From Hypomesus transpacificus (lineage: Eukaryota > Chordata > Actinopteri > Osmeriformes > Osmeridae), in contig NC_061070.1 of NCBI RefSeq assembly GCF_021917145.1, forward strand, positions 15,214,950 through 15,278,949: a stretch of 64,000 nt of DNA, written 5' to 3'. Shown here piece by piece: positions 53,401 to 64,000 of this stretch. The notes beneath the pieces are model-generated. The model searched no databases. It saw nothing but the letters and a program-made list of their open reading frames with translations, and had not been told where the DNA came from. Numbering within the stretch: position 1 is the first letter of the stretch; every line of letters starts with the position of its first letter. Both the position numbers and the translations under genes were made by a program.

Positions 53401-56400
53401 CAGCAATTCATAATCAGAGGGTGGACTTTGCCAGTGCTAAGGCTACCACTTCACAGCACCCAGTTATGAAAGAGCTCACCACTGATTGCACTGTTAGGAA
53501 ATTGCTTTACAAAGACTCAGTGCAAAGGAAAACAAAGAAAGTCCACTTTGGTTCGTCCAAGACTGAGATGAACATGCATGCTCCCACACTCATACGATCA
53601 AAGGCACAGCTTCCCATCGGTTTTGCACCAGTTTGTCAAGCATGTAAGTCAAAAATACAAAAATACAATAAAACAGAACCTTAAGTCAGAAACATGTACA
53701 GTATCATCACACATTGTGTTTTCAAAATAATCTCCATGCTTCGTCTGTGCTGCAAGTCTAGTCTGCTCACTGAAGAAGATTGATGTGTATTTTAATGTGG
53801 CCAAAGGAGGGAAATAAGAAAAAAATCATAGAAGCATGTTTCCATAACAACCATGATTCTCAACCGTTGCCGTGGTTATTGCCTGCAGTGGTAGCTAGGT
53901 GTACTTTCTTCTCTACTTGACCCTGCACTCTAATGTCAGAGACTCAGATACACATTAACTTACTGTACATGGACTGCACACAATTTAGTATGAACATATT
54001 TGTTGTATTAGCGGTTTCAATATCAGAGGCATCAAGGAAGAATCCAACAAGTAAATGCAGTTAAAGAGGAAAACATAGGCCTGTGTGTGTGGTTAAAAAC
54101 TCCCAATATGATGTTATATCTCAACTCGATCTTTCTCTGTCCCCAGCCTTCCCCTGGTTCGGCATGGACATCGGGGGCACCCTGGTGAAGCTGGTGTACT
54201 TCGAGCCCAAAGACATCACGGCGGAGGAGGAGCAGGAGGAGGTGGAGAACCTCAAGAGCATCCGCCGCTACCTCCTGTCCAACGTGGCCTACGGCAAGAC
54301 GGGGGTGCGCGACGTGCACCTGGAGCTCCGCAACCTGACCATGTGCGGACGCACCGGGAACCTGCACTTCATCCGCTTCCCCACGCAGGCCATGCACCGC
54401 TTCATCCAGATGGGCCGCGACAAGAACTTCTCCAGCCTGCACACCACGCTCTGCGCCACCGGGGGAGGGGCTTACAAGTTTGAGAATGACTTCATGGCGG
54501 TGAGCGTGCGGAGGAGGAAAGAGGTTATGGAGAGAGAGAGAGAAAGAGAGTGGAGGGGGATGGGGTGAAAGGGGATAGGTTGCTGGGGTGGGATGGTGTC
54601 GGCTAAAAGAAGTAAGAGTGGGGTGGGGCGTTGGGGTGAAGTGGAAGAGGACAGAGGATAAGCGTGATCTAAGAATTTGATTCCACCAACTCCTCAGTTG
54701 TCGTGTTTTGATGTACTATCGCCTCACTATCCACCTCTCTCACTCACTCTCACCCTCTTACTCCACTCTTTTTATTATCCTGTGCTACTGAACCTCTATT
54801 TGCCCCCTTGTTTTTCTCTCTTTACTATCATTTTTACACTGAACCTGTCTTTCAGATGGCTGACCTGGAGCTGCTGAAGTTGGACGAGCTGGACTGTCTG
54901 ATCCACGGCCTGCTCTTTGTGGACCAGGTGGGCTTCAACGGCCACCCCGAGTGCTACTTCTTTGAGAACCCGTCGGACACGCAGAGCTGCGTGAAGCGCC
55001 CCTGCAGCCTGGAAGACCCCTTCCCCATGCTGCTGGTCAACATCGGCTCCGGGGTCAGCATCCTGGCCGTCCACTCCCAGGACCAGTACAAACGGGTCAC
55101 CGGCACCAGGTACAGCAGGGGGGGAGTTAGGATGAGCACCCAGGTATATAACCACTTATTCCAGTTAGTAACTCATGACAAATCTCCACCCTTCCTAGGA
55201 ACAGTGTGCTATGTATGTGCAGCTTAACAAACTGTCCTTTCGAAAGGACTGTACAGTAGTTCCTGTACTGGAGATGATCATGTTCCTCCAAAGACTTACA
55301 AGGAAACAGTTAGTTATTGCTTACCATAACACAGATAACCAAGCCAGCCAGTGACGACCTCCAGTCACCCAGCCTTGCTTCATATCTGAATGATGACACA
55401 GGTGATTTGAGGTGATTAGTGGACAATCACAGGGAGGACTGGCTGAGTTCTGTGTCAATGACATACAGAATGTTGCCACATTTGCTTATTGTCCCTTCAG
55501 TGGGTGAGGAGGGCAGCACATGGGAGACGCTATAAATATGCAGGGTTCAACCTTGAGCTCCTCAGAATAGAAAACATGATGGTGGCTGGCAAGGTATTTG
55601 TTGGGGTTCACAGAATTCCAGACTCAGCTTTGGGGTTACCTTGTAACTCTGAAGAGGAAAACACAACTTCTTGTCTAAATCTAACTGGTCTTGACCATGT
55701 CTTAATCTTTTATTTAAAGTTTGTATTTTTAATCTTTTACTTTTTCTTTAACTGAGTTTAACCATAGTGGCCTTATACTGACAGTCATAGTGACCTCACG
55801 CTGACCGTGAAGTGGACCTGTATGTCACTGACCTTCCTCCCACCCTCTAGTCTGGGAGGTGGTACGTTCCTGGGCCTGTGCTGCTTGCTGACTGGCTGTG
55901 AGACGTTTGAGGAGGCATTGGAGATGGCCAGTAAAGGGGACTCTACCAATGTAGACAAGCTGGTGAAGGACATCTACGGAGGAGACTATGAACGCTTTGG
56001 TCTGCAGGGCTCGGCAGTCGCTTCCAGGTCAGCTCCATGCACACACACACACACACGTATACTCTCACACTCTTTCAGCACCATGTTTTCTGACATGCAT
56101 GACGTCTGTTTCCATGCCGACCCCCAGCTTCGGACAGATGATGTGTAAGGATAAGAGGGACAGCATCAGTAAGGAGGACCTGGCCAGAGCCATGTTGGTC
56201 TCCATCACCAACAACATTGGCTCCATTGCGCGCATGTGTGCTGTGAACGAGGTAAACAATCAATAACACCCCCCCCCCCCCCCCCCCCCCCACCCTTTCC
56301 TGACGTAACCCAGCTGAGTAAGCCAGGCAGCAGTGACACTATGAGTTTCAGGCTGTGGGAGGAAAGAACCAGAAACATGATGTACTGTGCTGCAAGGTGT

Positions 56401-57752
56401 GCTGCAAGGTGTGCTGCAAGGTGTGCTGCAAGGTGTGGGGCGGGGCATCTTTCAGGTTGGACAGGTTGTGCAGAGAGGCGTGGAGTCTCTCTGTGGGCTT
56501 TCAGCTTCTTTACATTGTTGCCTTGTAGCATGGTGATCAAGCAGCATTGTACAGGGCTATCAAAGAGTACAGAGCAACATCACCACCTTCTGGACAGGAC
56601 TCCGTTACACAAGCACAACTCACCTGGAATAAAACAACTGTTGTCGGGCGTCGCCTGAATTAGCAAAATGGGTATTAGTCTTAGTAGAACCTTTCTGTTT
56701 TATTTTCAATTTCCAAGTAGCGGTATCAATTGGTGCAGACTGAAATGCCTCTGGACGCAATTGAACAGAATTGGATAGATAAAACCAAATAGAGGAAAGA
56801 AACGTCATATTGGTTTGAATGCTTCATCAGCACTCCTTTGTACAGTCATTGGATCAAACCTGCTCCTTATTAGATAAACGGTTGTGATGGGCTTGTCATT
56901 TGGGAAATGTAATCTGTTTGAATGGGAAGGTGGCAGACCAATCTGCCAGAGCAAATAAACATGAGCTCTCAGATTCGTCTGGTCCCCAGGCTAACACAAA
57001 TCACCTAGGATATTTATATGGTTCAATCAAGATGCTATGAAATCTAGCTTTGTTCTTTGAAAAACAGGCCCCTGTCTGAATTTGATAAACAGTCCAAATG
57101 GTCTTTCACAGTTTCCTCAGACTATAATTGAATAATGTTGCACTGACTGCTGTTGGGTTGCTCTTTGTCCTCAAAGTTGTTCTATTCTCTCAGTTACTAA
57201 AGGAGTTCCTGTCTTTTGTGTCCTGTACATTGACTGAAATACCTACATTTACTTAAATACCATATTTCTTGTGTATTTTTTCCATATTTCTAAAATAGCT
57301 GCTTAGAGCCTGGTGAGTTTTGGTATGAGATCACTTACTGTTACAACCCTTTTCACTTGTAGAAAATTGAACGGGTAGTTTTTGTGGGAAACTTCCTACG
57401 GATCAACACAGTGTCTACCAAACTTCTAGCGTACGCCATGGACTTCTGGTCAAAGGGACAGCTCAAGGCCCTGTTCCTTGAACATGAGGTACAAGAAACC
57501 CGCTCGGGTCTAAGCACTGCTGCGCTGCGTTCTGGTTGCGAGCCTGATTCACATGCCACGCGGCTCTGTAAACATGGCCACGTTCTTTCAGTGTGAAACG
57601 GGAACTGATGAAATTAAGTTATGGCATATTGACTTAAGGTGTATGCATGTGATGTAGCCTTCATCTTCACATTTCTGTGTGTTTCTCTGCAGGGGTACTT
57701 TGGGGCAGTTGGGGCATTAATGGAGCTGCTAAAAACCTCAGAGGAGTCCTGA
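50428..57752 (+). CDS. pank1: Pantothenate kinase 1
   Basis: Phosphorylates pantothenate with ATP, the rate-limiting and acyl-CoA-inhibited first step of coenzyme A synthesis. Seven in-phase exons give 446 residues for the long form: 50428-50674, 54147-54499, 54856-55109, 55851-56027, 56128-56251, 57363-57488 and 57693-57752. The variable N-terminus ends in a basic, NLS-like stretch ([10 protein letters not shown]). The kinase core begins [12 protein letters not shown] (phosphate loop DIGGT, about 90-94) and includes the catalytic-region [30 protein letters not shown], the conserved GDYERFGL and VVFVGNFLR. The core is nearly identical to human PANK1. The intron after exon 5 carries mir-107, as in human. 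Two further candidate first exons lie at 51357 and 53397, all with phase-1 donors matching exon 2. The 3' UTR appears long, to about 60.88 kb. Confidence 0.96.
51357..51384 (+). CDS. pank1: Alternative first exon of pank1 (beta-type, MKLKDIKKP)
   Basis: ATG plus nine codons and one base, then a consensus donor (CCGG|GTAAGT), in the same phase as the main first exon. Spliced to 54147 it gives [20 protein letters not shown]. The mammalian PANK1 beta isoform starts MKLINGKKQTFPWFG, so the match in length, start and position is good. This form lacks the basic N-terminus. Confidence 0.82.
53397..53643 (+). CDS. pank1: Candidate third alternative first exon of pank1
   Basis: An 82-codon ORF starts at an ATG with A at -3 (53397) and runs to CA T|GTAAGT, a strong donor at 53643 with phase 1, exactly the phase of exon 2. 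Spliced to 54147 it gives an N-terminus starting [18 protein letters not shown] and ending [15 protein letters not shown] do not recognise the peptide in other PANK proteins. It is basic in the middle (RKTKKVHFG) and contains CQAC only in the read-through form. Chance is possible, but a long ORF ending at a strong, phase-matched donor upstream of exon 2 is unlikely to be random. Confidence 0.55.
56487..56573 (+). ncRNA. mir107: mir-107 precursor hairpin in a pank1 intron
   Basis: The mature 23-nt sequence at 56540-56562 (agcagcattgt then acagggctatca) is identical to vertebrate miR-107, with seed gcagcau. The opposite arm at 56503-56525 (agcttctttac then attgttgccttg) pairs with it, and a short loop tagcatggtgatca lies between. 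miR-103/107 genes sit in introns of PANK genes and act on lipid metabolism and insulin signalling, so co-transcription with pank1 is expected. Confidence 0.97.
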
Positions 57753-59826
57753 GGTGGAAGATGTCATCAACATCATCAACCCACCGTGCTGCTGGAACGT
57801 TCTTTTTGAGACCGCTACAGGAAACGAAAAAGAAAACGGATACTGGAAAAGGCCATTCAATAATTTAACAACTTGTAAATATCCTCCATCTCCCTAAATC
57901 CCTAAAAATAGAGATATTTTATTATTGTGACTAATTTAAAGGTGTTGTATAATCCCTGGTTGGTTTATGTGTCCAGGGACATGATATAGAGATGTGCATG
58001 TTAAAATATCTGGTACTCTGCGTAAATGGCTACTGTTAGAAGTCTAGCGATACTTTACAGTGCACTGAAGCCAAAACCTGTTAGGTTTCTATGTCTTTCT
58101 TTCCAGTCTAGTTAGAAAAAGGGAAAAGTATTCATTCTCCTCCTGCTGTTTCTTCATCTCCCTCTGAATCTCCCTACAAAACATGGCCTTTGCTTTTCAT
58201 CCTCTACCCTTGAACACACTGTTGATGGCTAAAAGTTAGGGGTTTGCTTCAGTCGTATCAAATGCAGGGACCAACAGGCTGGGTTGATGAGGCTAGTGTC
58301 TTATTAGCAGGACCTCTCACTCGTAGACAGGATGCAGCTGTTCCCTTTTTACAGGTTTCCCCCCCCCCCCCCCCATCGCCATTGGTATTTGAGACTTTCA
58401 GGGTGTGGTGGGGGCTGGGTACCTTGGTGTTTTCCTAGGCACCGCACCGCCACAAAGCTGAACTCTAACTCTGAGCGCCTACCTTACCCATCTGCCTTCT
58501 GTCTCTAAGAGAGCCTTCCCTTTCCCACAATGTCTTGTCCAGACCCCCTGCCCTGCCCAACCAACCCAGGGGTGATGATCAGATGTGAAACCGTTCAAAA
58601 CAATGTGAATTTCATCATCATGCTCTAATAAGATAAATAGAATGCTAACATGACTGGAAACATTTCGGTGTATGATTTAAAAATTCTGCCTGCAGTCTTT
58701 CTCCCTTTGGAATTGTAGCGGGACTTTTACTGTAGATCTGTTGTCTTCCAGATTGATATTGGAAATCATCACTTTCATTGATTTCTAGTTATTTTAAATG
58801 AATGTGCTTGAAAGACTTTAACACTATACCAAGTGTGCATTCATTACCTATTACTATAGGTAACAGGAATGCCAATTACAACTGACCAGCCACGTGTTCA
58901 TTTAATGCATGTACAATGATGCAACCACCAGTACAGTACAGAATGATTTGTGATTTCTGTGTGATCTAATGTTGCATTTTGGCAACCCCCTCTGAAACAG
59001 AATGTCATCAGAATGTTAACCCTGTGTTAGGATGTTCCAGAAGGTTCTGATCCCTGTGATTTATATGTTTGTGTGTTCCGACTGCGTCTCTTCTGCCTTC
59101 CTTCTCTTCTTATTGGTCTCACTGACCTCACTCATTAGTTTCAGTGACCTCACTCAGTCAGGTGCCACTTTGGATAGCCCCTATTGGCTACTCTGTGCCA
59201 CCCTACATTCATCTCAACCCTGATTGGTTGCCTTTGTGTTACTCTACATGTCAGTGCCCTACACCTTCCTATGTTTGTTGTTGTGTTTTTTTTTTTTTTT
59301 TTTTTACTCATTGAGCATTTCTGTTTTGTTGCTTTCCAGTTTTTCACATTCTTTTCTATGTTTCTGCCCCTGTTAGATCATAAGGAATAGTTGACTGAGA
59401 ATTCTTCTCTGGTACTCTCTTTTATTGTGAACTCGGCTTGCAGGAAGTATATACCTGTAGCCATGTTTAATGCAGGGGGACAAATCCTTATTCTGAAAGG
59501 GGATGTTAAATGTTTTTATTTTATAATAATTTTAAAAAATTGTTATTTGGGTTAAGCCTTCAGTTGTCTGTGATAGATAATAATGCTAGTGTATCTTGTC
59601 CCCATATGCAACTATGCACTTATAAATCGGATTAGCTGGATCTCTATGTAAAGTTCTCTGCTGCTTCTAACCCCAGTTTACTGGTCTAACCTTTCTGTCT
59701 GAGGAAAGGAATGACACATGAATTATGTTTGACCCCCTACAGCAGATGACTGGAGATTAGATTTTTTGTTTTTAAAGTGAAGACTTCTTGTTTCAGTCTA
59801 TAGTGTATTAACTGAATTATCGTAAC

Positions 59827-60001
59827 CAGGGCCGGCCAAAGGCATAAGCGAACTAAGCGGCTGCTTAGGGCCCCCCTGGCCACCAGAGGGCCCCCAAGAG
59901 CACATTAAATTACAGTTTAACGTAATTTATTTTCAAAGCGACTCAGAGGGGCCCCTAAATCAATTCTGCTTAGGGCCCCATATAGGCTTGGGCCAACCCT
60001 G
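59827..60001. mobile_element. hAT-like MITE in the pank1 3' UTR, perfect 8-bp duplication
   Basis: A 175-bp element starts cagggccggcc and ends gggccaaccctg, imperfect inverted repeats. It is flanked by a perfect direct repeat atcgtaac (59819-59826 and 60002-60009). The interior has repeated gggcccc motifs. It would be part of the mature pank1 mRNA if the distal poly(A) site is used. Confidence 0.9.
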
Positions 60002-60854
60002 ATCGTAACCAATGAGGCCATCTCAGGGCTCTTTAAGATTACAGATCGTGGTGTCCCTGTGCTGGATGTGGTTGGATAGTATTGTCCCAGTTTAAAGTAT
60101 GTAGCCCAGTGTATGTAGGTAACATATTTGAAGCTTTATCTCTCCTTTCCATGCATATATACACGCCTATTTGACACTCCAGAAGACCACCTTTTAAATC
60201 TAGTATTAATGTTGGTGCATGAAAGCTCTAATCATTGTTGACGGCTGAGGCCTTATTCTGAGTGTACAACATGTATTCATCAAATTAACATGTGTCTAGT
60301 CCCATTCTAAAGACCATAGATTTAGAGTGAAGAAGTAAAAGGATCCCTCCCAACCTCAACATTAAACAGTATTCCTGATCAGACAGGGCCTGGATGACAT
60401 GGAAGAAAACTGGTTACACAGCAGCTTCTCTATTGATTTCCATGTTAGAGCAAAACTGCACAATAACAAGCAAGCATTGCTGGGTTAAATGTTTTAATGT
60501 GCAGCATCATGCAAACGGTTTTGTCTCTAAGAATCCTGTTTGTAAGATAGAATTGATTATGTTTCTAGCTGCTTTTTTGAGTAAACATTACTAACTGGGT
60601 TGTTATATTTAGCAGATGGACCAGGTCAAGTCTGTATAACTGTTAACGTGATTGTAGAAAGTTGTAAATATTATATTCACCAGCAATCTGTTAAGAATCT
60701 GTCAGACCTGCTATTGGTGGTGTATTACTGCAGTTAAATTTGTCTTGAAAAGAAAATGAAACAGAGTAAAGGACAATTTGCTGCTGCTGAGTGCAATGTG
60801 CTTATGTGAAGAGATTTCGTTTTTCTAAAAAAACAAATACAATTGTACAAAGGG

Positions 60855-60860
60855 AATAAA
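60855..60860 (+). terminator. pank1: Distal pank1 polyadenylation signal
   Basis: AATAAA lies about 3.1 kb after the stop codon in AT-rich sequence with no other gene between. Nearer signals were not examined exhaustively, so shorter 3' UTRs are possible. Confidence 0.5.
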
Positions 60861-61280
60861 CAAATCTACAAGAGTGTTTTGCTACTCCTGTTGTTTTTTT
60901 TACTTATCAGAGGACACAATGTTTTTGACAGCGTCGCATTCTATTGGTTAGAAGAGTTGTGGGAGGGAGAGATCATCTTTATCAGGTACACAGGTCATTG
61001 GCGGTTTATTATACATTGGAAAATGTTGACACTTAGTAGCCCAAATTACCATTCATTTGCACAGTGAGAGCACGGAGGGGGCGGGCCGTACATTGTTTAG
61101 ATTATGCGTTTTCTGCAAGTGAAGAGGGGTTTCCAGTTCCCCCCACTCCCAGTTATCCCGTTCCCCTCGGGCCTGAGCGCTCGTATTGAGCGCATGATGG
61201 GTATACGAAGTTAAAAAACCTTCAAGTTTATCCAACACATCGGTTGATCGTGTTTTTTTTTACATTTGGCATCCTGAAAA

Positions 61281-61315
61281 ATGCGTCCAGAATACCGCTA
61301 CCCGATAGGAATAAA
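61281..61315 (+). other. slc16a12: End of a probable slc16a12 noncoding first exon, with an upstream ORF
   Basis: The donor AAA|GTAAGT at 61315/61316 pairs well with the acceptor before 62533. Joining them makes an upstream ORF of 14 codons from the ATG at 61281 that stops at TAG in the next exon, before the main ATG. The start of this exon is not defined. Confidence 0.45.
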
Positions 61316-61787
61316 GTAAGTATAGAAAGCAATAAAGTTATGTTAAAATGTATTTTTATACTTTTGTGCACTTTTTTGCGTCGTTTTGGTATTATTATTG
61401 GTTGATGTTTTCGGACAACGTGATTCGACTGGTTGAGGGGATATGGATCAAGGCTCAATTTGGTCCAGTGGTGCTGCTACATGTAGGCCTAGAATTAAAA
61501 GAATAATCACAACTTTAAAGATGCGGTCTATGAGCATATATTGATGTTGGTAGAATTAGACTTCTTTGTTATATTATTTTCTATTCTTCTTTTTTCGTCA
61601 GAGTTTTTAGATTTTTTTACAACGGAAAACGTACGCTAAACGAACTACTTATTGCCAGTTAAATATAGAGAACAGAACGTCCACACACACGCACATTACC
61701 GCACTATCCCCTTTCAAATCTAAGGGCTGCTTTACTGTAGCCTCCATGTTGAGATTTAGGAGTTGATGCTGTGGATATTGGAGCTGT

Positions 61788-62240
61788 TTGAATCATCGAT
61801 GTTTCTTATCTTTGGAAAAGGCATTTGTCCCTGACAACTTGTACTGGCATTGGATTATGCTAAGACCAACTGAACTAAAACGCTGGTGTGAAGTGCACAT
61901 ACAATCTTTGCGTGGCTGGGGAGAGGGATTGGAGATTTCCATCCAGCATGTGGATGCTTTTTGCTATTTCGGAAAGGGGAAACGTGACTTATTAACCAAC
62001 AGGGAGTTTTTCAACTACAAGGTTGAACGAGTCTTAGCAGATGATTGGCTGTCCCCTAGTGATCTGGAAGAGAGCTCTTTGACTGGAGAAGCTAGGCTTT
62101 GTTTGACGTTGCACGTTGTGTGTCACTGCAAGGTTCTGCCACAACAAGCAGCCTTTTCTTCCCAAAGCTATCATCTCAGATGGCCTGATGGGTCAGCCTT
62201 TTGTTTTGACCAAGCACCCGCAAGTCAATGTTCCTTTTGA
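61788..62240 (+). other. Unassigned 150-codon open frame upstream of slc16a12
   Basis: A long open frame with normal-looking amino-acid composition; the first in-frame ATG is at 61857 (MLRPTELKRWCEVHIQS), giving 127 residues. It contains no repeat and is not antisense to a known gene. I recognise no domain, and no matching splice donor is evident. It would lie in intron 1 of slc16a12 or in an alternative 5' UTR. It may be chance. Confidence 0.25.
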
Positions 62241-62723
62241 CAACCAGAAATGCTGATTAAGTTCTATCCAGAGAAGTTATACTGTAGATGTGTTGAGTTA
62301 TTTACCTTTTTCTTCTATACACTGTTTCAATTGATGTGTGCCTACTGCCAGTCGCTTTACACCAGGGGGCAGATCACACAGTAACAAAAATGTGTTATTT
62401 GGTAATACTAATGTATCACTGTCTCACCTCCACTGGCCCCTACAATGTGAGAAGTGGGAAACAGAATCGATGGAGACATTGAAAACATGTATGACCCTTC
62501 TGTGACTCTGTGATCTGTTTTTGTATTTACAGTGTCACGTAGTGAGCAGCTTCCCCTACCTGCTGTGCCAAAGAAGGTGGGGGGGACAGAGAGGAAGAAC
62601 CAGGAAGAGAAATAGAAAGAGAGAAACCCTGGCTTGTTGCAGATTAACCGGGCATTCAGAACTTCCTGTGAGGAGACGTCGGCAGGGGGCAGGTGTTGCA
62701 GAAGCAGCGCCGACAGAGGGGGC

Positions 62724-63947
62724 ATGGCGGGCACAGGGGGGGAAATACAGATGCAGCAGCGGGGTAAGATAGCTAGCGAGGTGGCCGAGGCGACCCCTCC
62801 TGATGGGGGTTGGGGGTGGATGATTGTAGCTGGTTGCTTCCTCACTACCATCTGCACCCGTGCTGTCACTAGGTAAGTGTGTGGGAGTAGTGTGCCTGTA
62901 GGAGTGGTGTGTCTGTGTGTGAATGCAGTTCTACAAAGTTCCATCTATACAAGTGATTCAATGTATTTTTGTGAACTGGACAAGGCCTTAACAGGAAGGG
63001 GATGAGTGACTGGATGAGATTGTGTACATTTGGTCAGCTCAGGTTACCAAGGCATGCTTGAGGATTAAGTCAACTATCCAGACACACCACAGTTAAACAA
63101 GTTATGTTGCCTATTTTGTTTTTCATCTTTTAAATACTACTTGCCATGCCTATTTCATGAGGGTGTTACATATAATTTCATATAAAACAAAATATGATAC
63201 TGGCTAGTGCATGAGGCACCAAGATGCTCCAGTTCACTGTTCACCCAAGCAAAGCAAAAACATCCAAACCAAATGAACACATTTATTTCCTCATTGTCTT
63301 TAGTAGCACAGTACTCTCAAGTATGGTATAAACTTAACAAAACTAGAGCAGTGGGATTCCATCCATCCTGGCCTGGCTTCACTCAGTGTTCTCTGGGTAG
63401 GTTGGGAAGATTTTGGCCAAACTCAGCATTTTACTTTTCCTCTCTGTATTATATTGCTAAACACTGAGTATTAAAATTCCTCTCTCCACTTGGGCTTTGG
63501 TCACAGGCCATAAGCCGTCATGGTGTTAAATGGAACCCTATGAAAGCCTTCAGTTATGTAATGGCTAGACGCTTGGCCAGCATGAGTCATTGTGCCAGTT
63601 CAGGTTTTTGGGAACAGCCGAGCTGGACTACAGAGAGTCCAAGATTTCTCTTTCTGGTACTGATGTTACTGACTAACCAATAAAGAGTCCCTACTGTCCA
63701 AACAGCTCGTCCGGTATACAGAATAGACTCTTCAACTCATATTTATGTCTCAGAGTATTTGTACAGTGTAGTAAACCAAGCAAGGCTAGAGAGGGGCTGT
63801 TTAGTCTAAAACTGGTCTCCTTTTGTCCTCCCTCTGTGTGTAGATGTGTGTCCATCTTCTTTGTAGAGTTCCAGCTTCACTTTGGGAAGGATTACTCTGG
63901 CACGGCCTGGACCCACTCTCTGGTGGACTGCACTACCATGCTCTGTG
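62724..63947 (+). CDS. slc16a12: Monocarboxylate transporter 12, 5' part, cut by the window end
   Basis: Proton-independent solute carrier of the MCT family, known as a creatine transporter linked to cataract in human. Two exons are present: 62724-62872 (the whole exon begins at 62533) and 63844-63947. They join in phase and continue past the window. The start [11 protein letters not shown] is the only ATG in frame, and its context is good. Residues 27-32 are DGGWGW, the MCT signature at the start of membrane helix 1 ([16 protein letters not shown]). Exon 2 encodes [35 protein letters not shown], leading into helix 2, closely matching human SLC16A12. Only about the first 84 residues of roughly 500 are visible. 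Confidence 0.93.
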
Positions 63948-64000
63948 GTAAGACCCGTTGCCTCACATGCCCCTCAAAACAAGAAAAGTGAATAGTCATT

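Noticed and set aside
61202-61213. tatacgaagtta, matching 12 bases of a loxP arm
   Set aside because: There is no second arm or spacer in the right place; a short chance match in a gene leader.

Overview
This window is vertebrate nuclear DNA, almost certainly from a teleost fish. Genes are spread over many short GT-AG exons, with CA/GT microsatellites, a Tc1-like transposon with IR/DR ends and small hAT-like MITEs of kinds common in fish. I cannot name the species from sequence alone.

Region by region: 1-4.3 kb is gene-poor and ends in a 33-bp minisatellite. pcgf5 (Polycomb RING finger) lies on the minus strand at 4.36-7.09 kb, with a noncoding first exon near 8 kb. ankrd1 (cardiac ankyrin repeat protein), on the plus strand at 11.1-13.6 kb, has a TATA box and a perfect MEF2 site upstream. 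kif20b (M-phase kinesin), on the plus strand at 14.9-32.2 kb, has about 32 coding exons. One intron holds a Tc1-like transposon with an uninterrupted transposase ORF and a second element nested in its left end. A 9.3-kb gene-free stretch follows, with a decayed Tc1 relic and a 25-bp minisatellite. htr7 (5-HT7 receptor) is on the minus strand at 43.4-45.0 kb. A C-factor-like short-chain dehydrogenase at 46.2-47.2 kb is followed by a nearly identical 1,863-bp tandem duplication that carries its last two exons again. pank1 (pantothenate kinase 1) spans 50.4-57.8 kb; it has mir-107 in an intron and what look like three alternative first exons. The window ends inside slc16a12 (monocarboxylate transporter 12).

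This is the conserved neighbourhood of human 10q23.31. As I recall the human order and strands, one inversion of the kif20b-htr7 pair explains the difference in order. RPP30, which lies between HTR7 and ANKRD1 in human, is not seen, and the SDR gene sits between htr7 and pank1. The genes are functionally unrelated (chromatin, muscle stress response, cytokinesis, neurotransmission, CoA synthesis, transport). The one known functional link is pank1 with its intronic mir-107.

The most unusual points are: two minisatellites in kif20b that each repeat an exon end together with its 5' splice site; three in-frame coding arrays in the kif20b stalk with periods of 14, 18 and 11 residues, all coiled-coil-compatible; the duplication that puts a copy of the pank1 upstream region in front of a 5'-truncated SDR copy; and an undescribed-looking third first exon for pank1.
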